This document shows, piece by piece, positions 17,715 to 25,784 of a DNA stretch of 64,000 bases. This DNA comes from Streptomyces exfoliatus (GTDB lineage Bacteria > Actinomycetota > Actinomycetes > Streptomycetales > Streptomycetaceae). The translations under genes and the position numbers were made by a program. The notes under the pieces are model-generated. The model was not told the DNA's origin and made no database searches. It worked only from the letters and a program-made list of their open reading frames with translations. Every line of letters begins with the position of its first letter. Position 1 is the first letter of the stretch. The stretch spans positions 124,001 to 188,000 of the forward strand of contig NZ_JNZP01000007.1 of assembly GCF_000725545.1 (NCBI RefSeq). The letters run 5' to 3'.

Positions 17715-20171
17715 CTAGTACGCGGGGCCCGCCACCACGTCCACCGGCTGGGGGAGTGGCGTGCCCGAGCCGTCGCGGCGCGGGTCCACGTCCGGGAGCA
17801 CCACCGGGGTGCCGTTCTTCTGGGCGGCACGGGCCGGGGTGGCGCCTGCCCAGGCCAGGATCAGGACGTCCTCGCCCTTCAGGAAGCGCTGGCAGCGGAC
17901 ACCGCCGGTCGCGCGGCCCTTGCGCGGGTACTGGTCGAAGGGCGTCACCTTCGCCGACGTACCCGAGGAGTCCAGGGTGCCCGTGGACCCGGCGACGGTG
18001 AAGACCACGGCGTCGGCGGCCGGGTCGACGGCGGTGAACGAGATCACCTCGGCGCCCGCCGTCAGCTTGACGCCCGCCATGCCGCCGGCAGGTCGGCCCT
18101 GGGGCCGTACCTGCGAGGCCTGGAAGCGGAGCAGCTGTGCGTCGGAGGTGATGAAGACCAGGTCCTCCTCGCCCGTACGCAGCTCGGTCGCGCCGACGAT
18201 CCGGTCGCCGTCCTTGAGGGTGATGACCTCCAGCTCGTCCTTGTTCGCCGGGTAGTCCGGGACCACGCGCTTCACCACGCCCTGGAGCGTGCCGAGGGCG
18301 AGCCCCGGCGAGGACTCGTCGAGCGTGGTGAGGCAGACCACCGTCTCGTCGGCCTCCAGGGACAGGAACTCGGACAGCGGCGCGCCCCCCGCCAGGTTCG
18401 GGGCGCTCGCGGTGTCGGGGAGCTGCGGCAGGTCGATCACCGCGATCCGCAGCAGCCGCCCGTCCGAGGTCACGGCGCCGATGTCGCCGCGCTGGGTGGC
18501 GGCCACCGACGAAAGGATCACGTCGTGCTTCACGCGGGTCGCGTCCGGGTCGGCCTCGGGCAGGTCCGCCGTCGCCGTACGGGCGAGCAGGCCGGTGGAG
18601 GACAGCAGGACCCGGCACGGGTCGTCCGCGACCTCCAGGGACACGGACGCGACGGGCGCGCCCGCCGACTCCAGCAGGACCGTCCGCCGGTCGGTGGCGA
18701 ACTTCTTGGCGACCGCGGCCAGCTCCGCGGAGACCAGCTTGCGCAGCTCGGCGTCGGAGTCCAGGATCCCGGTCAGCTCGTCGATCTCGCCGTTGAGGCG
18801 GTCGCGCTCGCTCTCCAGTTCCATGCGGTCGAACCGGGTGAGGCGGCGCAGCGGGGTGTCCAGGATGTACTGCGTCTGGATCTCGCTCAGCGAGAAGCGC
18901 TCCATCAGGCGGTCCTTGGCCTGTGCGGAGTTGTCGCTCTCCCGGATGAGGCGGATGACCTCGTCGATGTCGAGCAGCGCGATGAGGAGGCCGAGCACCA
19001 GGTGGAGCCGGTCGCGCTTCTTGGTCCTGCGGAATTCGGAGCGGCGCCGGACGACCTCGAAGCGGTGGTCGAGGTAGACCTCCAGGAGCTCCTTGAGGCC
19101 GAGGGTGAGCGGCTGGCCGTCGACCAGTGCGACGTTGTTGATGCCGAAGGACTCCTCCATCGGCGTCAGCTTGTAGAGCTGCTCCAGGACCGCCTCCGGC
19201 ACGAAGCCGTTCTTGATCTCGATGACCAGGCGCAGCCCGTGGTTGCGGTCGGTGAGGTCCTTGACGTCCGCGATGCCCTGGAGCTTCTTGGAGCCGACCA
19301 GGTCCTTGATCTTGGAGATGACCTTCTCGGGGCCGACCGTGAAGGGCAGCTCGGTCACGACGATGCCCTTGCGGCGGGCCGTGACGGTCTCGACGCTCGT
19401 CGTGGCGCGGATCTTGAACGAGCCGCGGCCCGATTCGTACGCGTCCTTGATGCCGGAGAGGCCGACGATCCGGCCACCGGTCGGCAGGTCGGGTCCCGGC
19501 ACGAAACGCATCAGCGTCTCGAGGTCGGCGCCCGGGTGGCGGATGAGATGCCGGGCGGCGGCGATGACCTCGCCGAGGTTGTGCGGCGGCATGTTCGTCG
19601 CCATGCCGACCGCGATGCCGGACGCGCCGTTGACCAGCAGGTTCGGGTAGGCGGCGGGGAGTGCCACCGGCTCCCGCTCCTGGCCGTCGTAGTTCGGCGT
19701 GAAGTCGACCGTGTCCTCGTCGATGGACTCGGTCATGAGCAGCGCGGCCGGGGCCATCCGCGACTCGGTGTACCGCATGGCGGCGGGCGGGTCGTCGTTG
19801 CCGAGGGACCCGAAGTTCCCGTGGCCGTCGACGAGGGGGAGGCGCATGGAGAAGGGCTGTGCCATGCGGACCATGGCGTCGTAGATCGACGCGTCGCCGT
19901 GCGGGTGGAGCTTGCCCATCACCTCGCCGACGACACGGGCGCACTTGACGAAGCCGCGGTCGGGCCGGAGCCCCATCTCGCCCATCTGGTAGACGATGCG
20001 GCGCTGGACGGGCTTCATGCCGTCGCGGGCGTCGGGGAGGGCACGCGAGTAGATCACCGAGTACGCGTACTCGAGGAAGGAGCCCTGCATCTCGTCGACG
20101 ACGTCGATGTCGAGGATTCGCTCCTCGAACGCGTCGTCCGGCGGCGGTGTCTTCGTGCTGCGGCGGGCCAT
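17715..20171 (-). CDS. parC: DNA topoisomerase IV subunit A (ParC)
   Basis: 818 residues from ATG 20171 ([13 protein letters not shown]...); the longer frame upstream lacks family sequence. The breakage-reunion domain shows [18 protein letters not shown], the [16 protein letters not shown] quinolone pocket and catalytic Tyr134 in AMRYTES. A coiled-coil tower (residues ~370-500) and a beta-pinwheel C-terminal domain with repeats such as [14 protein letters not shown] follow. There is no perfect GyrA box (QRRGGKG), which favours ParC over GyrA. It acts with ParE (7576-9693) in decatenation. It is transcribed divergently from the M16 peptidase pair. Confidence 0.92.
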   Translation of the reverse strand: MARRSTKTPPPDDAFEERILDIDVVDEMQGSFLEYAYSVIYSRALPDARDGMKPVQRRIVYQMGEMGLRPDRGFVKCARVVGEVMGKLHPHGDASIYDAMVRMAQPFSMRLPLVDGHGNFGSLGNDDPPAAMRYTESRMAPAALLMTESIDEDTVDFTPNYDGQEREPVALPAAYPNLLVNGASGIAVGMATNMPPHNLGEVIAAARHLIRHPGADLETLMRFVPGPDLPTGGRIVGLSGIKDAYESGRGSFKIRATTSVETVTARRKGIVVTELPFTVGPEKVISKIKDLVGSKKLQGIADVKDLTDRNHGLRLVIEIKNGFVPEAVLEQLYKLTPMEESFGINNVALVDGQPLTLGLKELLEVYLDHRFEVVRRRSEFRRTKKRDRLHLVLGLLIALLDIDEVIRLIRESDNSAQAKDRLMERFSLSEIQTQYILDTPLRRLTRFDRMELESERDRLNGEIDELTGILDSDAELRKLVSAELAAVAKKFATDRRTVLLESAGAPVASVSLEVADDPCRVLLSSTGLLARTATADLPEADPDATRVKHDVILSSVAATQRGDIGAVTSDGRLLRIAVIDLPQLPDTASAPNLAGGAPLSEFLSLEADETVVCLTTLDESSPGLALGTLQGVVKRVVPDYPANKDELEVITLKDGDRIVGATELRTGEEDLVFITSDAQLLRFQASQVRPQGRPAGGMAGVKLTAGAEVISFTAVDPAADAVVFTVAGSTGTLDSSGTSAKVTPFDQYPRKGRATGGVRCQRFLKGEDVLILAWAGATPARAAQKNGTPVVLPDVDPRRDGSGTPLPQPVDVVAGPAY

Positions 20172-20352
20172 CGCGGCTGCGGCTCCTTCACCAACATGGT
20201 TGATCTGACGCGGACCATTGTGGACCGTGCCACCGACAACGCCGACCGCGACCCGGAAGAGGGACATCTGGAAGGGGCGGGAACTTCGCGAGGTGTCGGC
20301 GCGCTTGCATACAGTGGCAGGACTTTTTCACATCGCGATCGAAGGGACGTAC

Positions 20353-21708
20353 ATGCCCATGGGTCACACGGCCACGGCCGAGGCCGGCTCCGGCGGCCTC
20401 ACAGCGACCGAGCACCGGCTGGCGAACGGCCTGCGTGTGGTGCTCTCGGAGGACCACCTGACCCCGGTCGCCGCGGTCTGCCTCTGGTACGACGTCGGCT
20501 CGCGTCACGAGGTTCCCGGCCGCACGGGGCTCGCGCACCTCTTCGAGCACCTGATGTTCCAGGGCTCGAAGCAGGTCCACGGGAACGGGCACTTCGAGCT
20601 GGTGCAGGGTGCGGGCGGCTCGCTCAACGGCACGACGAGCTTCGAGCGCACCAACTACTTCGAGACCATGCCCACACACCAGCTGGAGCTCGCTCTCTGG
20701 CTGGAGGCCGACCGCATGGGCTCGCTGCTGGCCGCCCTGGACGACGAGTCCATGGAGAACCAGCGCGACGTCGTCAAGAACGAGCGCCGCCAGCGCTACG
20801 ACAACGTGCCGTACGGCACCGCCTTCGAGAAGCTGACCGCCCTCGCGTACCCGGAGGGCCACCCGTACCACCACACGCCGATCGGCTCCATGGCCGACCT
20901 GGACGCGGCCACCCTGGAGGACGCGCGGAACTTCTTCCGCACGTACTACGCCCCGAACAACGCGGTGCTTTCCGTCGTCGGCGACATCGACCCGGAGCAG
21001 ACCCTCGCCTGGGTCGAGAAGTACTTCGGCTCCATCCCCGGCCACGACGGCAAGCCCGAGCCGCGCCCCGGCGACCTTCCCGAGGTCATCGGCGAGCAGC
21101 TGCGCGAGGTCGTCGAGGAGGAGGTCCCGGCCCGCGCGCTGATGGCCGCCTACCGGCTGCCGCACGACGGCACGCGCGAGTGCGACGCCGCCGACCTGGC
21201 CCTGACGGTCCTCGGCGGCGGTGAGTCCTCCCGTCTGCACAACCGCCTGGTCCGCCGCGACCGCACGGCCGTCGCCGCCGGCTTCGGGCTGCTGCGGCTC
21301 GCCGGAGCGCCCTCGCTCGGCTGGCTGGACGTCAAGACCTCCGGCGGTGTCGAGGTCCCGCAGATCGAGGCGGCCGTCGACGAGGAGCTCGCCCGGTTCG
21401 CGGCCGACGGCCCCACGCCGGAGGAGATGGAGCGCGCGCAGGCCCAGCTGGAGCGCGAGTGGCTCGACCGCCTCGGCACCGTCGCGGGCCGCGCCGACGA
21501 ACTGTGCCGGTTCGCCGTGCTGTTCGGCGACCCGCAGCTCGCCCTGTCGGCCGTCGACCGTGTGCTCGACATCACCGCCGACGAGGTGCGGGCGGCCGCC
21601 GCGGCCAGGCTGCGGCCCGACAACCGCGCGGTCCTCGTCTACGAGCCCGTGGCGACCGAGCAGAACGACAACGCCGACGGCGATGACGAAGAGGGAGCGG
21701 ACCAGTGA
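20353..21708 (+). CDS. M16-family zinc metallopeptidase, catalytic subunit
   Basis: 451 residues from ATG 20353 with GAAGGGA upstream; a second ATG at 20359 is possible. The inverted zinc motif H-x-x-E-H is at residues 62-66 (HLFEH), and the downstream glutamate region (SMENQRDVVKNERRQRYDNVPYG) is intact, so this is the active half. The second half of the chain is the inactive M16_C repeat (GGGESSRLHNRLVRRDRTA). It overlaps the next M16 gene (GTGA), consistent with an active/inactive heterodimer as in bacterial M16B pairs. The C-terminus is acidic. The substrate is unknown, probably small peptides. Confidence 0.9.
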   Translation: MPMGHTATAEAGSGGLTATEHRLANGLRVVLSEDHLTPVAAVCLWYDVGSRHEVPGRTGLAHLFEHLMFQGSKQVHGNGHFELVQGAGGSLNGTTSFERTNYFETMPTHQLELALWLEADRMGSLLAALDDESMENQRDVVKNERRQRYDNVPYGTAFEKLTALAYPEGHPYHHTPIGSMADLDAATLEDARNFFRTYYAPNNAVLSVVGDIDPEQTLAWVEKYFGSIPGHDGKPEPRPGDLPEVIGEQLREVVEEEVPARALMAAYRLPHDGTRECDAADLALTVLGGGESSRLHNRLVRRDRTAVAAGFGLLRLAGAPSLGWLDVKTSGGVEVPQIEAAVDEELARFAADGPTPEEMERAQAQLEREWLDRLGTVAGRADELCRFAVLFGDPQLALSAVDRVLDITADEVRAAAAARLRPDNRAVLVYEPVATEQNDNADGDDEEGADQ

Positions 21709-23102
21709 CCGACGCCGCCGTGTCTTTGACGAGCATGGACTTCCACCCGCAGCCGGAGCCGGGCGTCGCCAGGCCCTGGGCCTTCCCGGCCCCCGACCGC
21801 GGGAAGCTGGACAACGGCCTGACGCTGCTGACCAGTCACCGCCCCGGCCAGCAGGTCGTGGCCGTGGAGATCTTCCTGCCGGTCCCGCTCGACGCCGAGC
21901 CCGCCGGTCTCGACGGCGTCGCCACCATCATGGCCCGCGCGCTCTCCGAGGGCACGGACCAGCGCAGTGCCGAGGAGTTCGCGGCCGAGCTGGAGCGCTG
22001 CGGCGCCACGCTCGACGCGCACGCCGACCACCCGGGCGTACGGGTCTCCCTGGAGGTTCCGGTCTCCCGGCTGCCCAAGGCGCTCGGGCTGCTGTCCGAG
22101 GCCCTGATCGCCCCGGCGTTCCTCGAGACCGAGATCGAGCGACTGGTGCGCAACCGGCTCGACGAGATCCCGCACGAGACGGCCAACCCGGCCCGCCGCG
22201 CGGCCAAGCAGCTCTCCAAGGAGCTGTTCCCGGCCGAGGCGCGGATGTCCCGGCCGCGACAGGGCACCGAGGCGACCGTCTCCGCGATCGACGCCGCCGC
22301 CGTCCGCGCCTTCTACGAGGCGTACGTCCGGCCCGCCACGGCGACCGCCGTGGTCGTCGGCGACCTGACCGGCGTCGACCTCGACAAGGTCCTCGCCGAG
22401 ACCCTGGGCGCCTGGACGGGCGAGCCGGCCGAGCCGCTCCCGATGCCGCCGATCACGGCCGACGACACCGGACGGGTCGTCATCGTGGACCGGCCGGGCG
22501 CCGTTCAGACCCAGTTGCTGATCGGCCGGATCGGCGCCGACCGGCACGACCGTGTCTGGCCGGCCCAGGTCCTCGGCACGTACTGCCTCGGCGGCACCCT
22601 GACCTCGCGTCTGGACCGGGTCCTGCGCGAGGAGAAGGGCTACACCTACGGGGTGCGGGCCTTCGGGCAGGTGCTCCGCTCGGACGCCCAGGGGAACGGC
22701 GCCGCGATGCTCGCCATCAGCGGCTCCATCGACACCCCCAACACGGGCCCGGCGCTTGACGACCTGTGGAAGGTGCTGCGCACCCTGGCCGCCGAGGGTC
22801 TGACGGACGCCGAGCGCGAGACCGCCGTGCAGAACCTGGTGGGGGTCGCGCCGCTCAAGTACGAGACGGCCGCCTCCGTCGCCGGGACGCTCGCCGACCA
22901 GGTCGAGCAGCACCTTCCGGACGACTACCAGGCCCAGTTGTACGCGCGTCTTGCCGAGACCGGCACGGTCGAGGCCACCGCGGCCGTGGTCAACGCCTTC
23001 CCGGTGGACCGGCTCGTCACCGTCCTGGTGGGCGACGCGGCGCAGATCGCGGACCCGGTGCGCGCGCTCGGCATCGGTGAAGTCACCGTCGTGACCGGCT
23101 GA
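21705..23102 (+). CDS. M16-family peptidase-like protein, non-catalytic partner
   Basis: 465 residues; its GTG overlaps the upstream stop. It has both M16 halves (LDNGLTLLTSHRPGQQVVAVEIFLP..., and GGTLTSRLDRVLREEKGYTYGV in the C-terminal half) but no H-x-x-E-H: the corresponding stretch reads LDGVATIMARALSEG. It therefore probably supplies the R/Y substrate-binding motif (the GYTYGV region) to the active partner encoded upstream. A strong hairpin ends the operon 22 bases later. Confidence 0.88.
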   Translation: MTDAAVSLTSMDFHPQPEPGVARPWAFPAPDRGKLDNGLTLLTSHRPGQQVVAVEIFLPVPLDAEPAGLDGVATIMARALSEGTDQRSAEEFAAELERCGATLDAHADHPGVRVSLEVPVSRLPKALGLLSEALIAPAFLETEIERLVRNRLDEIPHETANPARRAAKQLSKELFPAEARMSRPRQGTEATVSAIDAAAVRAFYEAYVRPATATAVVVGDLTGVDLDKVLAETLGAWTGEPAEPLPMPPITADDTGRVVIVDRPGAVQTQLLIGRIGADRHDRVWPAQVLGTYCLGGTLTSRLDRVLREEKGYTYGVRAFGQVLRSDAQGNGAAMLAISGSIDTPNTGPALDDLWKVLRTLAAEGLTDAERETAVQNLVGVAPLKYETAASVAGTLADQVEQHLPDDYQAQLYARLAETGTVEATAAVVNAFPVDRLVTVLVGDAAQIADPVRALGIGEVTVVTG

Positions 23103-23123
23103 TTCCGGCTGCCGATCCGGCAG

Positions 23124-23163
23124 GGGGAGGGCTCCGACGACCTGTTTCGTCGGAGCCCTCCCC
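23124..23163 (+). terminator. Terminator of the M16 operon
   Basis: A perfect 17-bp stem (23124-23140 with 23147-23163) around a 6-base loop, followed by TTTG. Confidence 0.9.
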
Positions 23164-23312
23164 TTTGTCCGTATTGATGGCTTGAGTGGCTCTATGGCCT
23201 GTGGCATGTCTTACAAACTGGCGGGTCCGGTTGGTGATTGAAAGACGATCCGCATAGCGTCGGTGCGTCTGTCCGGCAGTTGCACGTGCCGCACCCGCGG
23301 CATCCGGACAGT

Positions 23313-23471
23313 CATCGCCGAGTCCCCGTCAGGCGCGAGCCTGGGGAGCCGGGGACCCACACGTAGTCCCTGGGGTGAATCGGGCGCCTTCGTCTCGTAC
23401 GGAGGGGCTCGTAGGAGACCTTCCTGCTCCGAACCCGTCAGCTAACCCGGTAGGCGAGAGGGAAGGAAAGG
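23313..23471 (+). promoter_or_regulatory. c-di-AMP riboswitch (ydaO/yuaA type)
   Basis: The leader holds the conserved blocks of the ydaO-yuaA RNA: GCCGAGTCC near 23318, GGGTGAATCGGGCGCC near 23374, and the 3' block GAACCCGTCAGCTAACCCGG plus TAGGCGAGAGGGAAGGA ending 13 bases before the start codon at 23484. In actinomycetes this riboswitch precedes cell-wall hydrolase genes (rpfA, M23 and NlpC/P60 proteins) and turns them off when c-di-AMP is high. The exact 5' boundary is uncertain. Confidence 0.88.
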
Positions 23472-23483
23472 ATCAGCCACTAC

Positions 23484-24254
23484 ATGGCGTTCACCCGTGC
23501 CACCGGGAAGCATCGTGGTCCGAGCCGTATGGCGCGCCGCAGCGTAGGCATCGCCGGCGCCGCGACCCTCGCCACCACCGGCGTCATCGGCACCCTCGCC
23601 TCCCCGGCGCTCGCCGCCGAGACGGACAACCGCTCCGTCGAGGACACCGGCCTCACCAAGGTGATCACCGAGGACTCGCTCGCGGACCGGCTCAACGCCC
23701 AGGCCGCCGCGCAGGAGCAGGAGGCCTTCGAGGCCGCCGCCAAGGCGAAGGCCCAGGCCGAGGCGAAGCGCAAGGCCGAGGCCCGCGCCAAGGAGATCCG
23801 CGAGGCCGAGCAGCGCGCCGCCCGTGAGGCCGAGCGCCGCCGTCTGAACTCCTTCCAGCTCCCCGTCGCCGGCTCGTACGTGTCCACCGGCTACAAGACC
23901 GGTGGCTCGCTCTGGTCCTCCGGCAGCCACTCCGGTGTCGACTTCCACGCGGCCTACGGCAGCAGCGTCGTCTCCGTCGGCTCCGGCACCGTCGTCGAGG
24001 CCGGCTGGGGTGGCGCGTACGGCAACAACGTCGTCATCCGGATGAACGACGGCACGTACACCCAGTACGGTCACCTCTCCTCCATCGGCGTCTACGTCGG
24101 CCAGACCGTCGAGCCCGGCGAGCGGATAGGCATCTCCGGCTCGACCGGCAACTCGACCGGCCCGCACCTCCACTTCGAGGCCCGGACGACCGCCGAGTAC
24201 GGCTCCGACATCAACCCGGTCGCCTACCTCCGCGCCCGCGGCGTCAACGTCTGA
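23484..24254 (+). CDS. Secreted M23 peptidase (cell-wall endopeptidase)
   Basis: 256 residues. A signal peptide ends near SPALAAET (residue ~47). An Ala/Glu/Lys-rich coiled coil spans ~75-125. The C-terminal LytM domain has the metal ligands: His near 149 in SGSHSGVDFH with its Asp, and the HLHFE motif near 228. Such enzymes cut peptidoglycan cross-bridges during growth or germination. Control by c-di-AMP is indicated by the riboswitch directly upstream. A hairpin ends the gene. Confidence 0.92.
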   Translation: MAFTRATGKHRGPSRMARRSVGIAGAATLATTGVIGTLASPALAAETDNRSVEDTGLTKVITEDSLADRLNAQAAAQEQEAFEAAAKAKAQAEAKRKAEARAKEIREAEQRAAREAERRRLNSFQLPVAGSYVSTGYKTGGSLWSSGSHSGVDFHAAYGSSVVSVGSGTVVEAGWGGAYGNNVVIRMNDGTYTQYGHLSSIGVYVGQTVEPGERIGISGSTGNSTGPHLHFEARTTAEYGSDINPVAYLRARGVNV

Positions 24255-24275
24255 CGCCTGCGCCCCGCGCATCGC

Positions 24276-24308
24276 AAAAGCCCCGGCTCGTCCTGAGCCG
24301 GGGCTTTT
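24276..24308 (+). terminator. Terminator after the M23 peptidase gene
   Basis: AAAAGCCCCGGCTC (24276-24289) pairs with GAGCCGGGGCTTTT (24295-24308) across a 5-base loop; a classical intrinsic terminator. Confidence 0.92.
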
Positions 24309-24437
24309 CGTCGGTCAAAAGACATCCATATTCCGCTGAGGCATCGGAAATTCCGGCGCGCTGCAATAGAGTCGCAGATCGGGCGCAGAACAGGCGCCGT
24401 AAGAATTGTCTCGCGCAGACCAAGGCGGAGGTCGGAC

Positions 24438-25121
24438 ATGCGTATTCCCGCGCACTCGGTATGCACGGCGATCCGGGACGACATCGTCTCCGGCGTCTTC
24501 GAGCGGGGCAGCCGGCTGACCGAGGACCAGCTGGCCCGCCGCTACGGGGTCTCCCGTGTCCCGATCCGCGAGGCCCTGCGCACCCTGGAGTCCGAGGGCT
24601 TCGTCGTCACCCGCCGCCACGCGGGCGCGCATGTCGCCGAGCCCACCGAGCAGGAGGCGGCCGACCTGCTCGACATGCGGGCGCTGCTCGAACCGCTCGG
24701 CGCGGCGCGCGCGGCCCAGCGGCGCACGGAGGCCCATCTCAAGGTGCTGCGCGGCCTGGTCAGGCTGGGGCAGGAGCGGGCCAGGCGGGGGCAGGGCGAG
24801 GATCTGCGCTCACTGGGCGGCTGGTTCCACGAGACGCTCGCGCAGGCCTCCGGCAGCCCGGCGCTGACGGCGCTGCTGACCCAGCTACGGCACAAGATCG
24901 CCTGGATGTACGCGGTCGAGCAGCCCTCCCAGCCGGTGGAGGCGTGGGCGGAGCACGGCGCGATCGTGGACGCCGTGGCGCGCGGGGACGCCGAGCGCGC
25001 GAGGGCGCTGACCTCGCTGCACGCGGAACGCTCGCTGTCGCTGCACCGACTCAAAAGGCCGGAGCGCGGTCGTGTGAGGGTTTCGCAACATGTAGTCAAC
25101 ACGGCGAGTGCCCGGAATTAA
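24438..25121 (+). CDS. GntR/FCD-family transcriptional regulator
   Basis: 227 residues from ATG 24438 with GGAGG 6 bases upstream. The N-terminal winged helix (LTEDQLARRYGVSRVPIREALRTLESEGFV) is followed by a helical FCD domain (LLDMRALLEPLGAARAAQRR ... HGAIVDAVARGDAERARALTSLH). It is a ligand-responsive regulator of the FadR group. It lies convergent to ptsH with a shared hairpin between them. The ligand and regulon are unknown. Confidence 0.85.
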   Translation: MRIPAHSVCTAIRDDIVSGVFERGSRLTEDQLARRYGVSRVPIREALRTLESEGFVVTRRHAGAHVAEPTEQEAADLLDMRALLEPLGAARAAQRRTEAHLKVLRGLVRLGQERARRGQGEDLRSLGGWFHETLAQASGSPALTALLTQLRHKIAWMYAVEQPSQPVEAWAEHGAIVDAVARGDAERARALTSLHAERSLSLHRLKRPERGRVRVSQHVVNTASARN

Positions 25122-25197
25122 CGCGAGCACCGTATACAAAGAATAGGAATTCAGCGGTGGTGTGTTCGTGCTGCCCGGAAAGTGGGCGACGGAAATG

Positions 25198-25241
25198 CGA
25201 AAGACCGTGACCGCCGGAATTGCGGCAGGCACGGTCTTTCG
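25198..25241. terminator. Bidirectional terminator between the GntR gene and ptsH
   Basis: Arms CGAAAGACCGTG (25198-25209) and CACGGTCTTTCG (25230-25241) pair perfectly over 12 bp, with a smaller GC stem inside the loop. The A- and T-rich ends suit termination in both directions. Confidence 0.8.
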
Positions 25242-25265
25242 TCGATACGGGAAGGTCGAACCGGA

Positions 25266-25547
25266 TCAGACGGTCTCGGGAAGCTCGTCGAGGCCCTCGG
25301 CGACCAGCTTCGCCAGACGGTCCAGAGCGGCCTCGGCGCCCTCGGCGTCCGAAGCGAGGACGATCTCCTCGCCGCCCTGCGCGCCCAGGCCGAGCACCGC
25401 GAGCATGGAGGCGGCGTTCACCGGGGTGCCGTCGGACTTGGCGATCGTCACCGGAACGCCGGAAGCCGTGGCGGCACGGACGAAGATGGACGCGGGGCGG
25501 GCGTGGAGGCCCTCGGCCCAGCCGACGTTGACGCGGCGCTCAGCCAT
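25266..25547 (-). CDS. ptsH: HPr phosphocarrier protein
   Basis: 93 residues from ATG 25547 (MAERRVNVGWAEG...). The PTS phospho-acceptor is His15 in GLHARPAS. The regulatory-serine region reads NAASMLAVLGLGA, typical of actinobacterial HPr. It passes phosphate from enzyme I to EIIA for sugar uptake, mainly N-acetylglucosamine in Streptomyces. A DasR operator lies 25 bases before the start codon, in line with the known control of pts genes by DasR. Confidence 0.96.
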   Translation of the reverse strand: MAERRVNVGWAEGLHARPASIFVRAATASGVPVTIAKSDGTPVNAASMLAVLGLGAQGGEEIVLASDAEGAEAALDRLAKLVAEGLDELPETV

Positions 25548-25571
25548 GGTGTTGCCCTTCAAGTCTTAAGC

Positions 25572-25587
25572 GGTTGTCTAGACCAGT
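25572..25587 (-). promoter_or_regulatory. DasR-responsive element (dre) upstream of ptsH
   Basis: On the minus strand the sequence reads ACTGGTCTAGACAACC, matching the dre consensus ACTGGTCTAGACCACT at 13 of 16 positions, including the whole left half and core. DasR is the GntR repressor released by glucosamine phosphates. Confidence 0.85.
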
Positions 25588-25784
25588 CTCTCACGGGATG
25601 CTCCGTGCTCACGCCGACCCTCGGCCCGGATCGGACCGCCGTTCGGCCCTCACCCGTCACGGCGGCGCGCTCCCCCCTGCGCACGGAGGTTCCCCCGCGT
25701 CGTACGGGGGTGCCCCTACCTTGCACGGCGTACACCCGTCACGCGACCGGTGCCACGGTCGTGTCGCGGCCGTAGGCTGGCCCC

